Made by a program: the position numbers and the translations under genes | DNA from: an uncultured Verrucomicrobiota bacterium | GTDB lineage: Bacteria; Verrucomicrobiota; Verrucomicrobiia; Chthoniobacterales; JACTMZ01 | Reading direction: 5' to 3' | Assembly: GCA_903953565.1 (NCBI GenBank) | Contig: CAJBKE010000005.1 | Span: 1 to 46,743 of the forward strand | DNA length: 46,743 bases | The notes under the pieces: model-generated | The model's database searches: none | Told to the model about the DNA's origin: nothing | Seen by the model: the letters and a program-made list of their open reading frames with translations, nothing else | In this document: positions 37,869 through 45,514 of the stretch, piece by piece | How the letters are laid out: every line of letters begins with the position of its first letter | Numbering within the stretch: the first letter of the stretch is position 1

Positions 37869-40055
37869 CTACGAGGGGTCTTCGGTCACAATCAGACTGG
37901 ACTGCGGCGGGATGGTGACAGTGGCGGGCGTCTGCTGCGGGGTGATGGAGCCGTCGAGCGGATTGTAGACGTGCACGGACAGCCGCGCATCGCCGGCGGA
38001 TTCCAAGGGCACAGTCATGGGCTGCGGCCGGTAGTTGACCAGATAGTTGATACGCCGGCCGTCCCGGACGAAACGCGCGATCATGGGAGCTTGGTCGGCG
38101 CGCAACTCGAAACCCGGCGGCACGACACGGCCGACGGCGGCAGCCACATCGCCCGGACGCAGGATCTGCTGGCCGGCAAACAGCCCCCGCACTTTTTCAT
38201 GCTCGTCGGCTGCGTCGCCCATTTGCGGAAGCGAACTGGCCCACAGCACTTTGCCTCCGGCCTTTTGAAACTCTGCGATTTTCTCGGCGACATCCAGCGG
38301 AAGCACTTCCACCTGCGGCATGATCAGCGTGCGGTAGCGGCCGTTGGCCGCGACCAGCCAGCCATCCTCGACCTTCGCATCCCGAATCCAGTCTCCATGC
38401 AGCCAGTTGAAATCAATGCCCGTGGTAACCAGCGACTTGGCGATGGCATCGTAGCCTTCCCTCATCTCCTGCATCCGGCGCCACTGGGGCGGATACCACG
38501 CGCTGTCATGGGTCATGACGAATTCCGCAGCGGGCAGGAACTCCGCCTGAAACGTCTCGATGGGATAATACATGGCGACAGTAGCTGCGCTCCGAGCGCC
38601 GCGCAGGACAGCACACAAACGTCCGGCATACTCGCTCATGCCGCGATAGACGGACGGCTCATAGTCGGCCCACCGCAGGTAGGTCTGGAACTGGTTGACA
38701 CCGCAGAGCACTGCCATGTTGACGATCCGGCGGAACTGTTCGGGCGTGGGCGTCAGATTCATAACCGGACGGTCGATGATCGGGTCGAGCAGACACGCCA
38801 CGGCGTCGCGGTCCTTGGCCTGGGCGATGGAACTGAGGAACTTCGCATGCCAGAAAATCCACGGCGCGCCGGGATCGGGCATGGGCGTGTCGAGGCTGGG
38901 GATTTGCATCTCTCCCACAAAGCGGAAGAAGTCCCCGTAGCCGATGACATGGTGGATCATCACCTCCTCGAGAACCGGATGCCCTGCCGTGCGGACTCCG
39001 TTGGCCTCCGCCCACGTGCCGATGCGCCCGGTAAAGTTCTCCGCGAGAATACTTCCGACCGTCTCGTAGAAATGACGTCGCGTGAGTTTGTCCACCGGAG
39101 TGTTGCCCCCGTAAAGCGCGGGCAACCGCGGCAACAAGTCATAGCCGTGGTCTTCCCGGAAGCGCCGGGGCAGATCGTCCTCCCATGGCACAAAAGCCTC
39201 GCCACTGGGACGGGCGCGAAGCGGCTGGTGCTCATACCACTGGCTCTGCAGCAGCGGCTCGTTGGTGACGAAAACATCGATGTTCTCTTTGAGCGGCTCG
39301 AATCTCCGCGCGTATTCCTTGTGCGTCAGCTCGACGAATTTCTCCACGGCCGCGGCCTGTAGGAGGTTGGGAGAACGGCCGGTGGTGTGGAAGCCGCTGA
39401 CGGTGCCCTTGGCCGAATTGCCTTCATACATCACCGCCACGGCGAAAGCGCACAAGCGCCACGGCCTCTCGCGTCCCTGCGTCTCCACGCGATCCGCCTG
39501 CACTGGCACTGCCTCGGCCCGCTCCAGAACCGGCTGGCCGTCAACCAGCGGATAAAGGAAGGCGTAGACGAACTTTTCGGCATCCGCGGGCAGATCCAAA
39601 CGCACGGCACCGGTGCCTTCGCCGTCCTTGGTCACCTCCATCAAGCACCGCGCCTCGAACGCCGGCTCGGCCTCGACGACCAGGCCGCTCGCCGCGCCGC
39701 TGGGATAGCCGTTGTCGTCCGCCATCCAAATCTGCAAGCCGGCTTTCTTCGCCGCCTCGATGTTTTTGCGCACGTTGTCCCAAGCGTCGTCCGACGTGAG
39801 GTAACCAAAGCTTTGCATGAACAATTCGATGCCGCCGATGCCCGCCTCGGCCATTTTATCGACAGGCAAAAGGGCCCCGTCGTGCTGGCTGAATTGAATC
39901 AACCGGAACTCGGCGGGCGGATGGGCGAACTCTGAATCGATCTTTCCCCATGCCGCCGCATCATCTGCGAGTTCAGCCTTTTCCGCAGATGGCGGCCGCG
40001 AGCAAGCGGACAAAAACGCGATGGCGACAAAGAGGAGTGAGGGAAAATGTTTCAT
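37869..40055 (-). CDS. GH106-like lipoprotein glycosidase, paralog B
   Basis: From ATG 40055, 728 residues with a lipoprotein signal (FLSACS, Cys18). Same architecture as paralog A: FAHPPAEFRLIQFSQHDGAL, AGIGGIELFMQS, GLQIWMADDNGYPSGAASGL, VFVTNEPLLQ, PWEDDLPRRFREDHGYDLLP, and a C-terminal beta-domain (RRINYLVNYRPQPM). Conserved N-E-P and D-D-N-G-Y-P boxes are shared by both. Lipid anchoring suggests work at the cell surface or periplasmic face. It starts 13 bp after the GH99-like stop. Confidence 0.68.
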   Translation of the reverse strand: MKHFPSLLFVAIAFLSACSRPPSAEKAELADDAAAWGKIDSEFAHPPAEFRLIQFSQHDGALLPVDKMAEAGIGGIELFMQSFGYLTSDDAWDNVRKNIEAAKKAGLQIWMADDNGYPSGAASGLVVEAEPAFEARCLMEVTKDGEGTGAVRLDLPADAEKFVYAFLYPLVDGQPVLERAEAVPVQADRVETQGRERPWRLCAFAVAVMYEGNSAKGTVSGFHTTGRSPNLLQAAAVEKFVELTHKEYARRFEPLKENIDVFVTNEPLLQSQWYEHQPLRARPSGEAFVPWEDDLPRRFREDHGYDLLPRLPALYGGNTPVDKLTRRHFYETVGSILAENFTGRIGTWAEANGVRTAGHPVLEEVMIHHVIGYGDFFRFVGEMQIPSLDTPMPDPGAPWIFWHAKFLSSIAQAKDRDAVACLLDPIIDRPVMNLTPTPEQFRRIVNMAVLCGVNQFQTYLRWADYEPSVYRGMSEYAGRLCAVLRGARSAATVAMYYPIETFQAEFLPAAEFVMTHDSAWYPPQWRRMQEMREGYDAIAKSLVTTGIDFNWLHGDWIRDAKVEDGWLVAANGRYRTLIMPQVEVLPLDVAEKIAEFQKAGGKVLWASSLPQMGDAADEHEKVRGLFAGQQILRPGDVAAAVGRVVPPGFELRADQAPMIARFVRDGRRINYLVNYRPQPMTVPLESAGDARLSVHVYNPLDGSITPQQTPATVTIPPQSSLIVTEDPS

Positions 40056-40068
40056 GACAAATGAATGC

Positions 40069-41289
40069 TCAGCGGGCCGCCACAACTGCCACTTCGTTCG
40101 ACTTGGACGCTCCGAAGACATCCCGCACCGCTTCCAGATAAGCCATCCCGTTTACCGTGTCCGGTTCGAGGTAGCTGCCCTCCGTCCACTCGTTCCAGCT
40201 GTTGATGTTGAGGATGCGTTGCGCAGGCGGTGCGTCCATGAGGCGTTCTTTGGTAAGCTCCAGCGCCCGGCGGAAACGCGCGGGAGTGTTGCCGGAAATC
40301 GTGTTGGTGAACGGGTAGCCGAAGTTGCCGAATTCATCGTCTTGATGGGTGCGCGGACTGGAATCCCATCCCATGGTCACGTTGGGATAATACGGACGGT
40401 CGAACTTCTTCTTCGCCTCGTCCCAGTAGCCGAAATAGCCGTCGCGCACGTAGTTGTAGTCGGTCTCCAAATCAGGAAGATCGACGTGATGGAACCAAAC
40501 GTAGGACGTGACCGAATCGAAACCCAACTCCTCCACGACCTTCGCGCCGTCGACCGGCGTGTTCTGCCACGGCATGACCGCTCTGCCCCAAACCACCGCG
40601 TTGAGGTGCAGATCGGGGAAACCGGCCGCGCGTGTCTTGTCACGGAAGCGTTCCAAGGCGACGCGCGCCTCTTTCATTGAAGAAAAACCGGCCAGCAACT
40701 TGGACAAGTCGTAGAAAGAAAAATACGGGCAACCTTCGACCAGCCAGTAGGACGGATGGAGGAAGTAACGATCGACGACGAGATCGCCGATGCGCTCGAA
40801 AGCATCGGGTGTGACCACGCCCGGGAACCGAACCAGCTCCGGTTCACCGCGGCGGTAGGGCTGGATTTCCAACCAATCGTGGTTGGCCCACATCAGCGCG
40901 AAACGAAGGCGGTCGTTGTTCGAGGCCCCCATAAAACCGCGGTCCAAAGGCCGATCGAGGAAAGGTCCGTCTTCATAGTGATACCAGTCGAAAATGAACG
41001 CATCGATCCCGTGGTCGGCCGCCGCGGCGATCTTGCGTTCCATCGCCGCAGGATCGGACTCATCCTCGTAACCCCACAGCGGGATCTTCGGTTGGGCGTG
41101 GCCGGGAAAGCGGGGCCGCGCGTCTTTGACGAGTTCCCATTCCGTCCATCCCCCACCCTTCATCGCCTCGTTGCGCGGATCGCCGGGATGGTAATTGCCG
41201 AAGTAGTAACAGGCTACCTGCACGTTGTCTTGTTGCTCACCACTGAGCACTGCGTTTTTGCCAACGCGATCCGCGACAAGGCCATTCAT
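40069..41289 (-). CDS. GH99-like / WbsX-type protein
   Basis: A 406-residue protein with no signal peptide. The WbsX/GH99-like barrel is visible from residue 23 on: VQVACYYFGNYHPGDPRN, GGGWTEWELVKDARPRFPGH, QPKIPLWGYEDESDPAAM, GIDAFIFDWYHYEDGPF, FALMWANHDW and the C-terminal INSWNEWTEGSYLEPD. The GH99 family cleaves endo-alpha-mannosidic bonds, but WbsX-type members are also found in glycan assembly, so the reaction is open. It is the first gene of the 14.4-kb operon. GTG at 41226 is a possible alternative start, because the predicted -10 lies only six bases before ATG 41289. Confidence 0.78.
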   Translation of the reverse strand: MNGLVADRVGKNAVLSGEQQDNVQVACYYFGNYHPGDPRNEAMKGGGWTEWELVKDARPRFPGHAQPKIPLWGYEDESDPAAMERKIAAAADHGIDAFIFDWYHYEDGPFLDRPLDRGFMGASNNDRLRFALMWANHDWLEIQPYRRGEPELVRFPGVVTPDAFERIGDLVVDRYFLHPSYWLVEGCPYFSFYDLSKLLAGFSSMKEARVALERFRDKTRAAGFPDLHLNAVVWGRAVMPWQNTPVDGAKVVEELGFDSVTSYVWFHHVDLPDLETDYNYVRDGYFGYWDEAKKKFDRPYYPNVTMGWDSSPRTHQDDEFGNFGYPFTNTISGNTPARFRRALELTKERLMDAPPAQRILNINSWNEWTEGSYLEPDTVNGMAYLEAVRDVFGASKSNEVAVVAAR

Positions 41290-41295
41290 CTTGCG

Positions 41296-41359
41296 ACTTT
41301 ACCAGCCAGTGCGCGGCGCCGCGGTGAGAATCCTGCCAAATGTGAGCACGATCTTGCCG
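41296..41359 (-). promoter_or_regulatory. AraC-type operator plus promoter, site c (long glycosidase operon)
   Basis: On the minus strand CGGCAAGATCGTGCT and TGGCAGGATTCTC are 21 bp apart. 31 bp further is TAAAGT (41301-41296) preceded by TGG, the same CTGGTA context as site a. The -35 position is GC-rich (CCGCGG). It is the only copy upstream of the genes 41289-26917, so it probably drives them all. The predicted start point is at or next to ATG 41289. Confidence 0.75.
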
Positions 41360-41428
41360 GAAACGATCCGGCGCCGAGGCGTTGGGCTTGAGGCCGCCGC
41401 AACATACACACTTCGGGTGCGCGCCTAG

Positions 41429-42400
41429 TCATGAAGGTTTGCCCGCTTTGCGGCGGCCGGTCTGGAATTGCCGGGGCGATATTCCGTAAGCCATGCGGAA
41501 TTGCCGTGCGAAATAGCTGCCGTCGCTGAACCCGCACTCCAAAGCCACCTCGGTCACGGTCTTGTCGCTCGTTTGCAACATGGTCGCTCCCCGCGCGAGC
41601 CTCACTTTTTGCAGGTAAGCATGAGGGGTCTCATGCGTCACATCGCAGAAAAACCGGTAAAAGTTGCGCTCCGACATGCCGACGATCTTCGCCAACTCGG
41701 AGGGTTTCACCTCCTCGCCGAAATGGCTCTCCATATGGGCGATGGCCCGTCCAATTTTCATGATGCGTTCCGACTCGACGGTGGGAGCAGTGTTGTAGGC
41801 CCTCGACAACAACACGACCAAAGACATGAACTGCGCCAGTGCCATGAAACGGTGGCCGGCGGTTCCAAGTTCCTTCCTGCGCCCGGTAGCGCTTTCGTGA
41901 CGCTGCTCGAAACGCACGGCCCGCACCCGCGGCGCATCGCCGTACAACTCCGTCTCGATCGACTCAGCCAGCTCCCGCGCTTTGGCCAGTTCCCGCATTC
42001 CCAAAGTCAGGTGGCGAGCGGAACGACCCGATCGGCGCAGCGCCGGCTCGATGACAAATAGCGCCTGATAGCCCGGCAAGCCGGCCACATCGAGACGCAC
42101 CCGGTTGAGCAGCGAAGGCTCGTAGATCACGTTGACCACGCCTAGGTTGCGCGTCGCGCGGTAGCCGTGCGGACGCCCTCCGTGGTGCACGAAGACATCG
42201 CCAGCCTTGACCGCGAACTCTTCCTTGCCCACCACATTCACACCGCTGCCGTGCAGGACGATGACAATCAGCGAGAAGTCATGCGCGTGCAGTGGATAAT
42301 CCGGGTGATCATCCAGGATGAGCACATTGAGCGGAAAGTTCCGGTCGCCGAAAATCAGCTGGCGCTCGAACTTGACCGGCTTGGAAGAACGACGGGGCAT
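41429..42400 (-). CDS. AraC-family transcriptional activator, RhaS-like
   Basis: From ATG 42400, 323 residues. The N-terminal cupin sensor (about 15-115) resembles RhaS/RhaR: PLHAHDFSLIVIVLHGSGVN, FAVKAGDVFVHHGGRPHGYR, VVNVIYEPSLL. The C-terminal domain holds two helix-turn-helix units: SELAKIVGMSERNFYRFF at 234-251 and VTEVALECGFSDGSYFARQF at 282-301, followed by GISPRQFQ. Such proteins bind direct repeats as dimers and activate from sites next to -35. It lies amid six matching operators and is the only regulator in the locus, so it is the best candidate to bind them, with rhamnose or a rhamnoside as inferred inducer. TTG 42433 is an alternative start. No operator copy precedes its own gene. 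Confidence 0.9.
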   Translation of the reverse strand: MPRRSSKPVKFERQLIFGDRNFPLNVLILDDHPDYPLHAHDFSLIVIVLHGSGVNVVGKEEFAVKAGDVFVHHGGRPHGYRATRNLGVVNVIYEPSLLNRVRLDVAGLPGYQALFVIEPALRRSGRSARHLTLGMRELAKARELAESIETELYGDAPRVRAVRFEQRHESATGRRKELGTAGHRFMALAQFMSLVVLLSRAYNTAPTVESERIMKIGRAIAHMESHFGEEVKPSELAKIVGMSERNFYRFFCDVTHETPHAYLQKVRLARGATMLQTSDKTVTEVALECGFSDGSYFARQFRMAYGISPRQFQTGRRKAGKPS

Positions 42401-42464
42401 ACAGCCACTTACGATTTCAACGCATGCGGGCAAAGCCCCAAGTGAGGTCCGCGCGGCAAGGCCC

Positions 42465-43025
42465 TCACTCGTTCGGACGGAACGAGATACTCACGTTGTC
42501 GAGGCTGGGAAAACCTTGTGCCGACCAGAAACCGATCTTGAGCCTCGTGCCGGCGGATACATTGCTGGCGACGAGAGTGTGCGTTCCGGCATTGGTGAAA
42601 TCTCCGAAGGCCAGAGGAACCGAAGTGAGTGCGTCGTAAACCGCTGCGCCCATGCTGAAATCCGGATCATGCCACGGGTTCTTGTTGTCGAAGGTGATCG
42701 TCACCTCGCCCGGAACCGGCAACTGCCCGATTTCCTGCTCGAAAGCCGCGAACGAGGGTTGCGTTTGGCTCAAGGCGGCCACATTGGCGACAAGATCCCC
42801 CGCCTCCATCCGTATGGCGTAGTTCGTCGAGCCCTCAGTCGAGGCCACAGTCGCCCACCCGGCGGGAACTCCGGCATACCAGCCATTGCCCATCTCCTGC
42901 AGACCGGTGAGATCACTGAAGTCGCCATTGGTTACGCTGAGCGCATCAGCGTCGGACTGGGCTTGAGAAACTGAGAGAGTGGCGACCAACGCCGCCAAGC
43001 AAGCAAATGAAACCTTAGAAAACAT
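42465..43025 (-). CDS. Secreted stand-alone NGDFS-module protein 1
   Basis: A 186-residue protein: signal peptide (MFSKVSFACLAALVATLSVS), then a single beta-rich module from VTNGDFSDLTGLQEMGNGWY to GTRLKIGFWSAQGFPSLDNV. The start NGDFS and the end FW-x-x-x-G-x-P-x-L-D-N resemble the jelly-roll of CBM4/9/22-like carbohydrate-binding modules. About 65-70% identical by eye to the protein at 44219. ATG 43145, just below the predicted transcript start, is an in-frame alternative that would put 40 odd residues before the signal peptide. Binding of the target glycan outside the cell is inference. Confidence 0.75.
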   Translation of the reverse strand: MFSKVSFACLAALVATLSVSQAQSDADALSVTNGDFSDLTGLQEMGNGWYAGVPAGWATVASTEGSTNYAIRMEAGDLVANVAALSQTQPSFAAFEQEIGQLPVPGEVTITFDNKNPWHDPDFSMGAAVYDALTSVPLAFGDFTNAGTHTLVASNVSAGTRLKIGFWSAQGFPSLDNVSISFRPNE

Positions 43026-43167
43026 GGGCAACTTGGGCCTCAGCGCCCCGCGGCACCCGGAGTTCGAGGTTGCGGTGCTGCAAGTGCTGCTGTCGCTCGG
43101 TTCTTTGGCGAAGGTAGTAGAAGTTGCTGTGGTCGGGAACTTCATGGGGTGGTTAGTTGTGATAGAG

Positions 43168-43231
43168 AAATTAGCACCTCTGACCAAGCCATACTCTGCA
43201 AAACCTGCCAAAACAGAGTATTTTCCTGCCA
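43168..43231 (-). promoter_or_regulatory. AraC-type operator plus promoter, site d (NGDFS protein 1)
   Basis: On the minus strand TGGCAGGAAAATACT and TGGCAGG are 21 bp apart; 31 bp further is TAATTT (43173-43168) with TGC before it (extended -10). An eight-base inverted repeat, ATACTCTG at 43191 and CAGAGTAT at 43214, overlaps the element and may bind a second protein. The predicted leader is about 136 bases to ATG 43025. Confidence 0.7.
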
Positions 43232-43313
43232 AGGATTGATCACGACCCGCGGCCCCATGTTGAGGTCCGCAAGAACGGACAACGGCCCTTGTTCAGCGTG
43301 CGCCTCCGCCCTG

Positions 43314-44075
43314 TCAATTCTCGTCCCGTAGGAAATACTTCCTGCGGTCTGCGGCACTCATGTTGGCCACGTCCAACGCCTCCGTGTGGCCATCGGCAAA
43401 CAGGCACAGCGCTTTGCCAGCGTGGCGAGCATCAGGCTTGGGCAGACTACTTTTGTCTCCCTGCGATGCGTATCCCAGTCCGTGAAAATACCAAGAACTC
43501 TTCCAGCTTGACCCCTCGACATCCTTCGCCGTGGCCACCAGCACCTTTTTGCCGGGCGATCCGATGCGGCTGAGCGGAGTGCCACGGGACGACCCAAACT
43601 GAACTCCACAGTCTATCTCGGGCAGTGTTCCCAAACCCAGCATGATGGAGTCGTTGCCGCCGAAACCTCCCCAAGGATGCTGGTTCTTTGTCACCGCCGG
43701 ATCGTAAAAGGTCTGCGGCAACCACAAGCCATTCACAGGCCCGCTGGTCGCTAGGCCAGCCTGACGCCGGAGAAGGTTTTGCCAGAACTGCAAGTTATCC
43801 GGGCTGGACCCTAGCTGACGCCAATCGATCAACAAAGGCAGGCAGTTGTTGTTGTCTCCCGTGTAGGACGCCATGAGCACGCCAATCTGCCGGAGGTTTC
43901 CCGTGGCCTTGGCGGTTTGACCGGAGGCGATCATGCGCTGCGCCATAGGGAACGCGATGAGAGCCAGCAAAACGATGATCGCGATGACCACGAGCAACTC
44001 GATCAGCGTGAATCCGCTTTTCCTGCCGTGTTTAGCGGGACTCCATGAAGGGGGAAGGATCTGCACGATGTTCAT
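43314..44075 (-). CDS. Type II pseudopilin-like protein with H-X9-DG motif
   Basis: A 253-residue protein. Prepilin leader MNIVQILPPSWSPAKHGRKS-G is followed by FTLIELLVVIAIIVLLAL. Cleavage would follow Gly21, leaving Phe+1 and Glu+5 (residue 26) as required for processing by a prepilin peptidase and assembly. Near the C-terminus His218, nine residues and Asp-Gly (HAGKALCLFADG) form the H-X9-DG motif found with large pseudopilin families in PVC bacteria. These proteins are thought to act in secretion or surface structures. Its place under the same operator as the glycosidases suggests a role in the same process. Confidence 0.88.
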   Translation of the reverse strand: MNIVQILPPSWSPAKHGRKSGFTLIELLVVIAIIVLLALIAFPMAQRMIASGQTAKATGNLRQIGVLMASYTGDNNNCLPLLIDWRQLGSSPDNLQFWQNLLRRQAGLATSGPVNGLWLPQTFYDPAVTKNQHPWGGFGGNDSIMLGLGTLPEIDCGVQFGSSRGTPLSRIGSPGKKVLVATAKDVEGSSWKSSWYFHGLGYASQGDKSSLPKPDARHAGKALCLFADGHTEALDVANMSAADRRKYFLRDEN

Positions 44076-44104
44076 AACACGCCAGCGCTCAGAGAACACC
44101 GTTG

Positions 44105-44167
44105 AATATACCCAGGGCTGACGTCCTGGCGCAGATGTTACTGCCAAAGATCAGCACTTTCTTGCCA
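44105..44167 (-). promoter_or_regulatory. AraC-type operator plus promoter, site e (pseudopilin gene)
   Basis: On the minus strand TGGCAAGAAAGTGCT and TGGCAGTAA are 21 bp apart; after 30 bp comes TATATT (44110-44105). Predicted transcript start near 44098, 23 bases before ATG 44075. Confidence 0.75.
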
Positions 44168-44218
44168 TGGCGCGGGGAAGAAGACTCGCGGCTCTGGTTC
44201 CCCACAGACGGAAACGTC

Positions 44219-44776
44219 CTACTCGTTCGGCTTGAACGTGACGACCACGTCGTCGAGGGCGGGAAAGCCACGGACACTCCAGAAGCCTATTTTGAGCCGC
44301 GTGCCGGCGGAAACGTTGCTCGCCACCAAGGTATGGCTGCCCGAATTGGTGATGTCGCCGAAAGCCAAGGGGAGGCTTAAGTTCAGGCAATCGTAGATCG
44401 CAGCGCCCATCAAGAAGTCGGGATCATGCCAGGGTTCCCGGATTTCAAAGGTGACCGTGACTTCTCCGGGCGCCGACAATTCGCCGACTTCTTGCATAAA
44501 AGCGGCGAATGTCGGTTGCGTCTGGCTTAGGGCGGAGACATTGACGACAAAATTCCCCGCTTGGTTCCGTATGGCGTAGTTGTTCGTGCCCTCGCTCGAA
44601 GCGGTCGCCGTCCAGCCGGCGGGAATGCCTGCATACCAACCGTCCGCCATTTGCTGCAGATCGGTCAGGTCGCTGAAATCGCCATTGGTGACAGTGAGCA
44701 CATTCTCTTCAGCCGACGTGACCGAGAGCAGGGCGATGGATAGCCCGATGAAACAAAAGGTGGTTTTTCTAAGCAT
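44219..44776 (-). CDS. Secreted stand-alone NGDFS-module protein 2
   Basis: A 185-residue paralog of the protein at 42465. It has a signal peptide (MLRKTTFCFIGLSIALLSVT), then VTNGDFSDLTDLQQMADGWY, NYAIRNQAG, WHDPDFLMGAAIYD, and SAGTRLKIGFWSVRGFPALD. Conserved Trp, Asn-Gly-Asp and Phe-Trp positions are kept in all copies of the module. No operator lies directly upstream; it follows the PEP-CTERM gene by 73 bp and is probably co-transcribed from site f. A carbohydrate-binding function is inferred from fold resemblance and from fusion of the module to GH35. Confidence 0.75.
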   Translation of the reverse strand: MLRKTTFCFIGLSIALLSVTSAEENVLTVTNGDFSDLTDLQQMADGWYAGIPAGWTATASSEGTNNYAIRNQAGNFVVNVSALSQTQPTFAAFMQEVGELSAPGEVTVTFEIREPWHDPDFLMGAAIYDCLNLSLPLAFGDITNSGSHTLVASNVSAGTRLKIGFWSVRGFPALDDVVVTFKPNE

Positions 44777-44849
44777 GAAGACTGGTGCAGTGCGGACAGT
44801 GGGCCTCGTTCAGAGGCAGAGGACGACGTTCAGGCGGGATACCCTTGGA

Positions 44850-45494
44850 TTAACGGCGGCGACGACGGACGAGGTGCGCACCCAATCCGGCCGCGCCCAG
44901 CCCGAGCAGTGCATACGTGGAGGGCTCAGGCACCACCGAGACATTGTCAATGCCGGGCGCGCCGGGCGTGCCGGATCCTTGCCAAAAAGCGATGCCGATT
45001 GGCGTGCCGGCGTCGATGGCCACCGTGGTGGCAAGGGTTTGAAAACCGGCGGTCTCGTAAGCAGCCGCGGGAAGTGCCAAGACCGTCCAGTCGTTGTAAC
45101 TGGCACTGTTTTGCGTGTTGAAGATGCCGGCGCTCATGCCCGTGGGAGCGATCAGTGGGATGAGTTCGAAATTCAAGGTGACAATACCGGCCGTCGAGAG
45201 CGTTCCGACCGCTTGGTAGAGGGGGACGAAAGCCGGACTAACCGTCGTCAAGGCATTAAGGTTCGCCACATAATTGCCAGTAGGCAGAGGATCCAACTCG
45301 CGCACCGTGAAGGACGCGTTGACCCCTGTCCACCCCGTCGGGACACCATTATACCACTCAGGGGAGGCTTGCGTCAGGCCGGACAAATTTTGAAAGTTGC
45401 CATTTTGAACGACAAGCTGCGCTTGGGAGCGGTGAACCCCTGCAAGTAGGAGTATAGTGGCAACAAACGTTAGAAAGAAGAAATGTTTGTTCAT
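44850..45494 (-). CDS. NGDFS-module protein with PEP-CTERM sorting signal
   Basis: A 214-residue protein: signal peptide (1-25), a divergent NGDFS module (VVQNGNFQNLSGLTQASPEW ... GTPIGIAFWQGSGTPGAPGI-DN), then a PEP-CTERM tail VPEPSTYALLGLGAAGLGAH and a basic end (RRRRR). PEP-CTERM proteins are processed by an exosortase and sorted to the surface or the exopolysaccharide matrix; the exosortase is not in the window. It is the surface-displayed version of the module found in the soluble proteins. Confidence 0.85.
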   Translation of the reverse strand: MNKHFFFLTFVATILLLAGVHRSQAQLVVQNGNFQNLSGLTQASPEWYNGVPTGWTGVNASFTVRELDPLPTGNYVANLNALTTVSPAFVPLYQAVGTLSTAGIVTLNFELIPLIAPTGMSAGIFNTQNSASYNDWTVLALPAAAYETAGFQTLATTVAIDAGTPIGIAFWQGSGTPGAPGIDNVSVVPEPSTYALLGLGAAGLGAHLVRRRRR

Positions 45495-45514
45495 GGGAGT
45501 GTGTAGTTTAAACC

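Noticed and set aside
37746-39362. 538-codon open frame opposite GH106-like paralog B
   Set aside because: Antisense shadow; part of its start crosses the 47-bp relic and has no relative.
43232-43313. Intrinsic terminator after the pseudopilin gene
   Set aside because: Only a five-pair stem (GTCCG/CGGAC) without a T-run; too weak to call.
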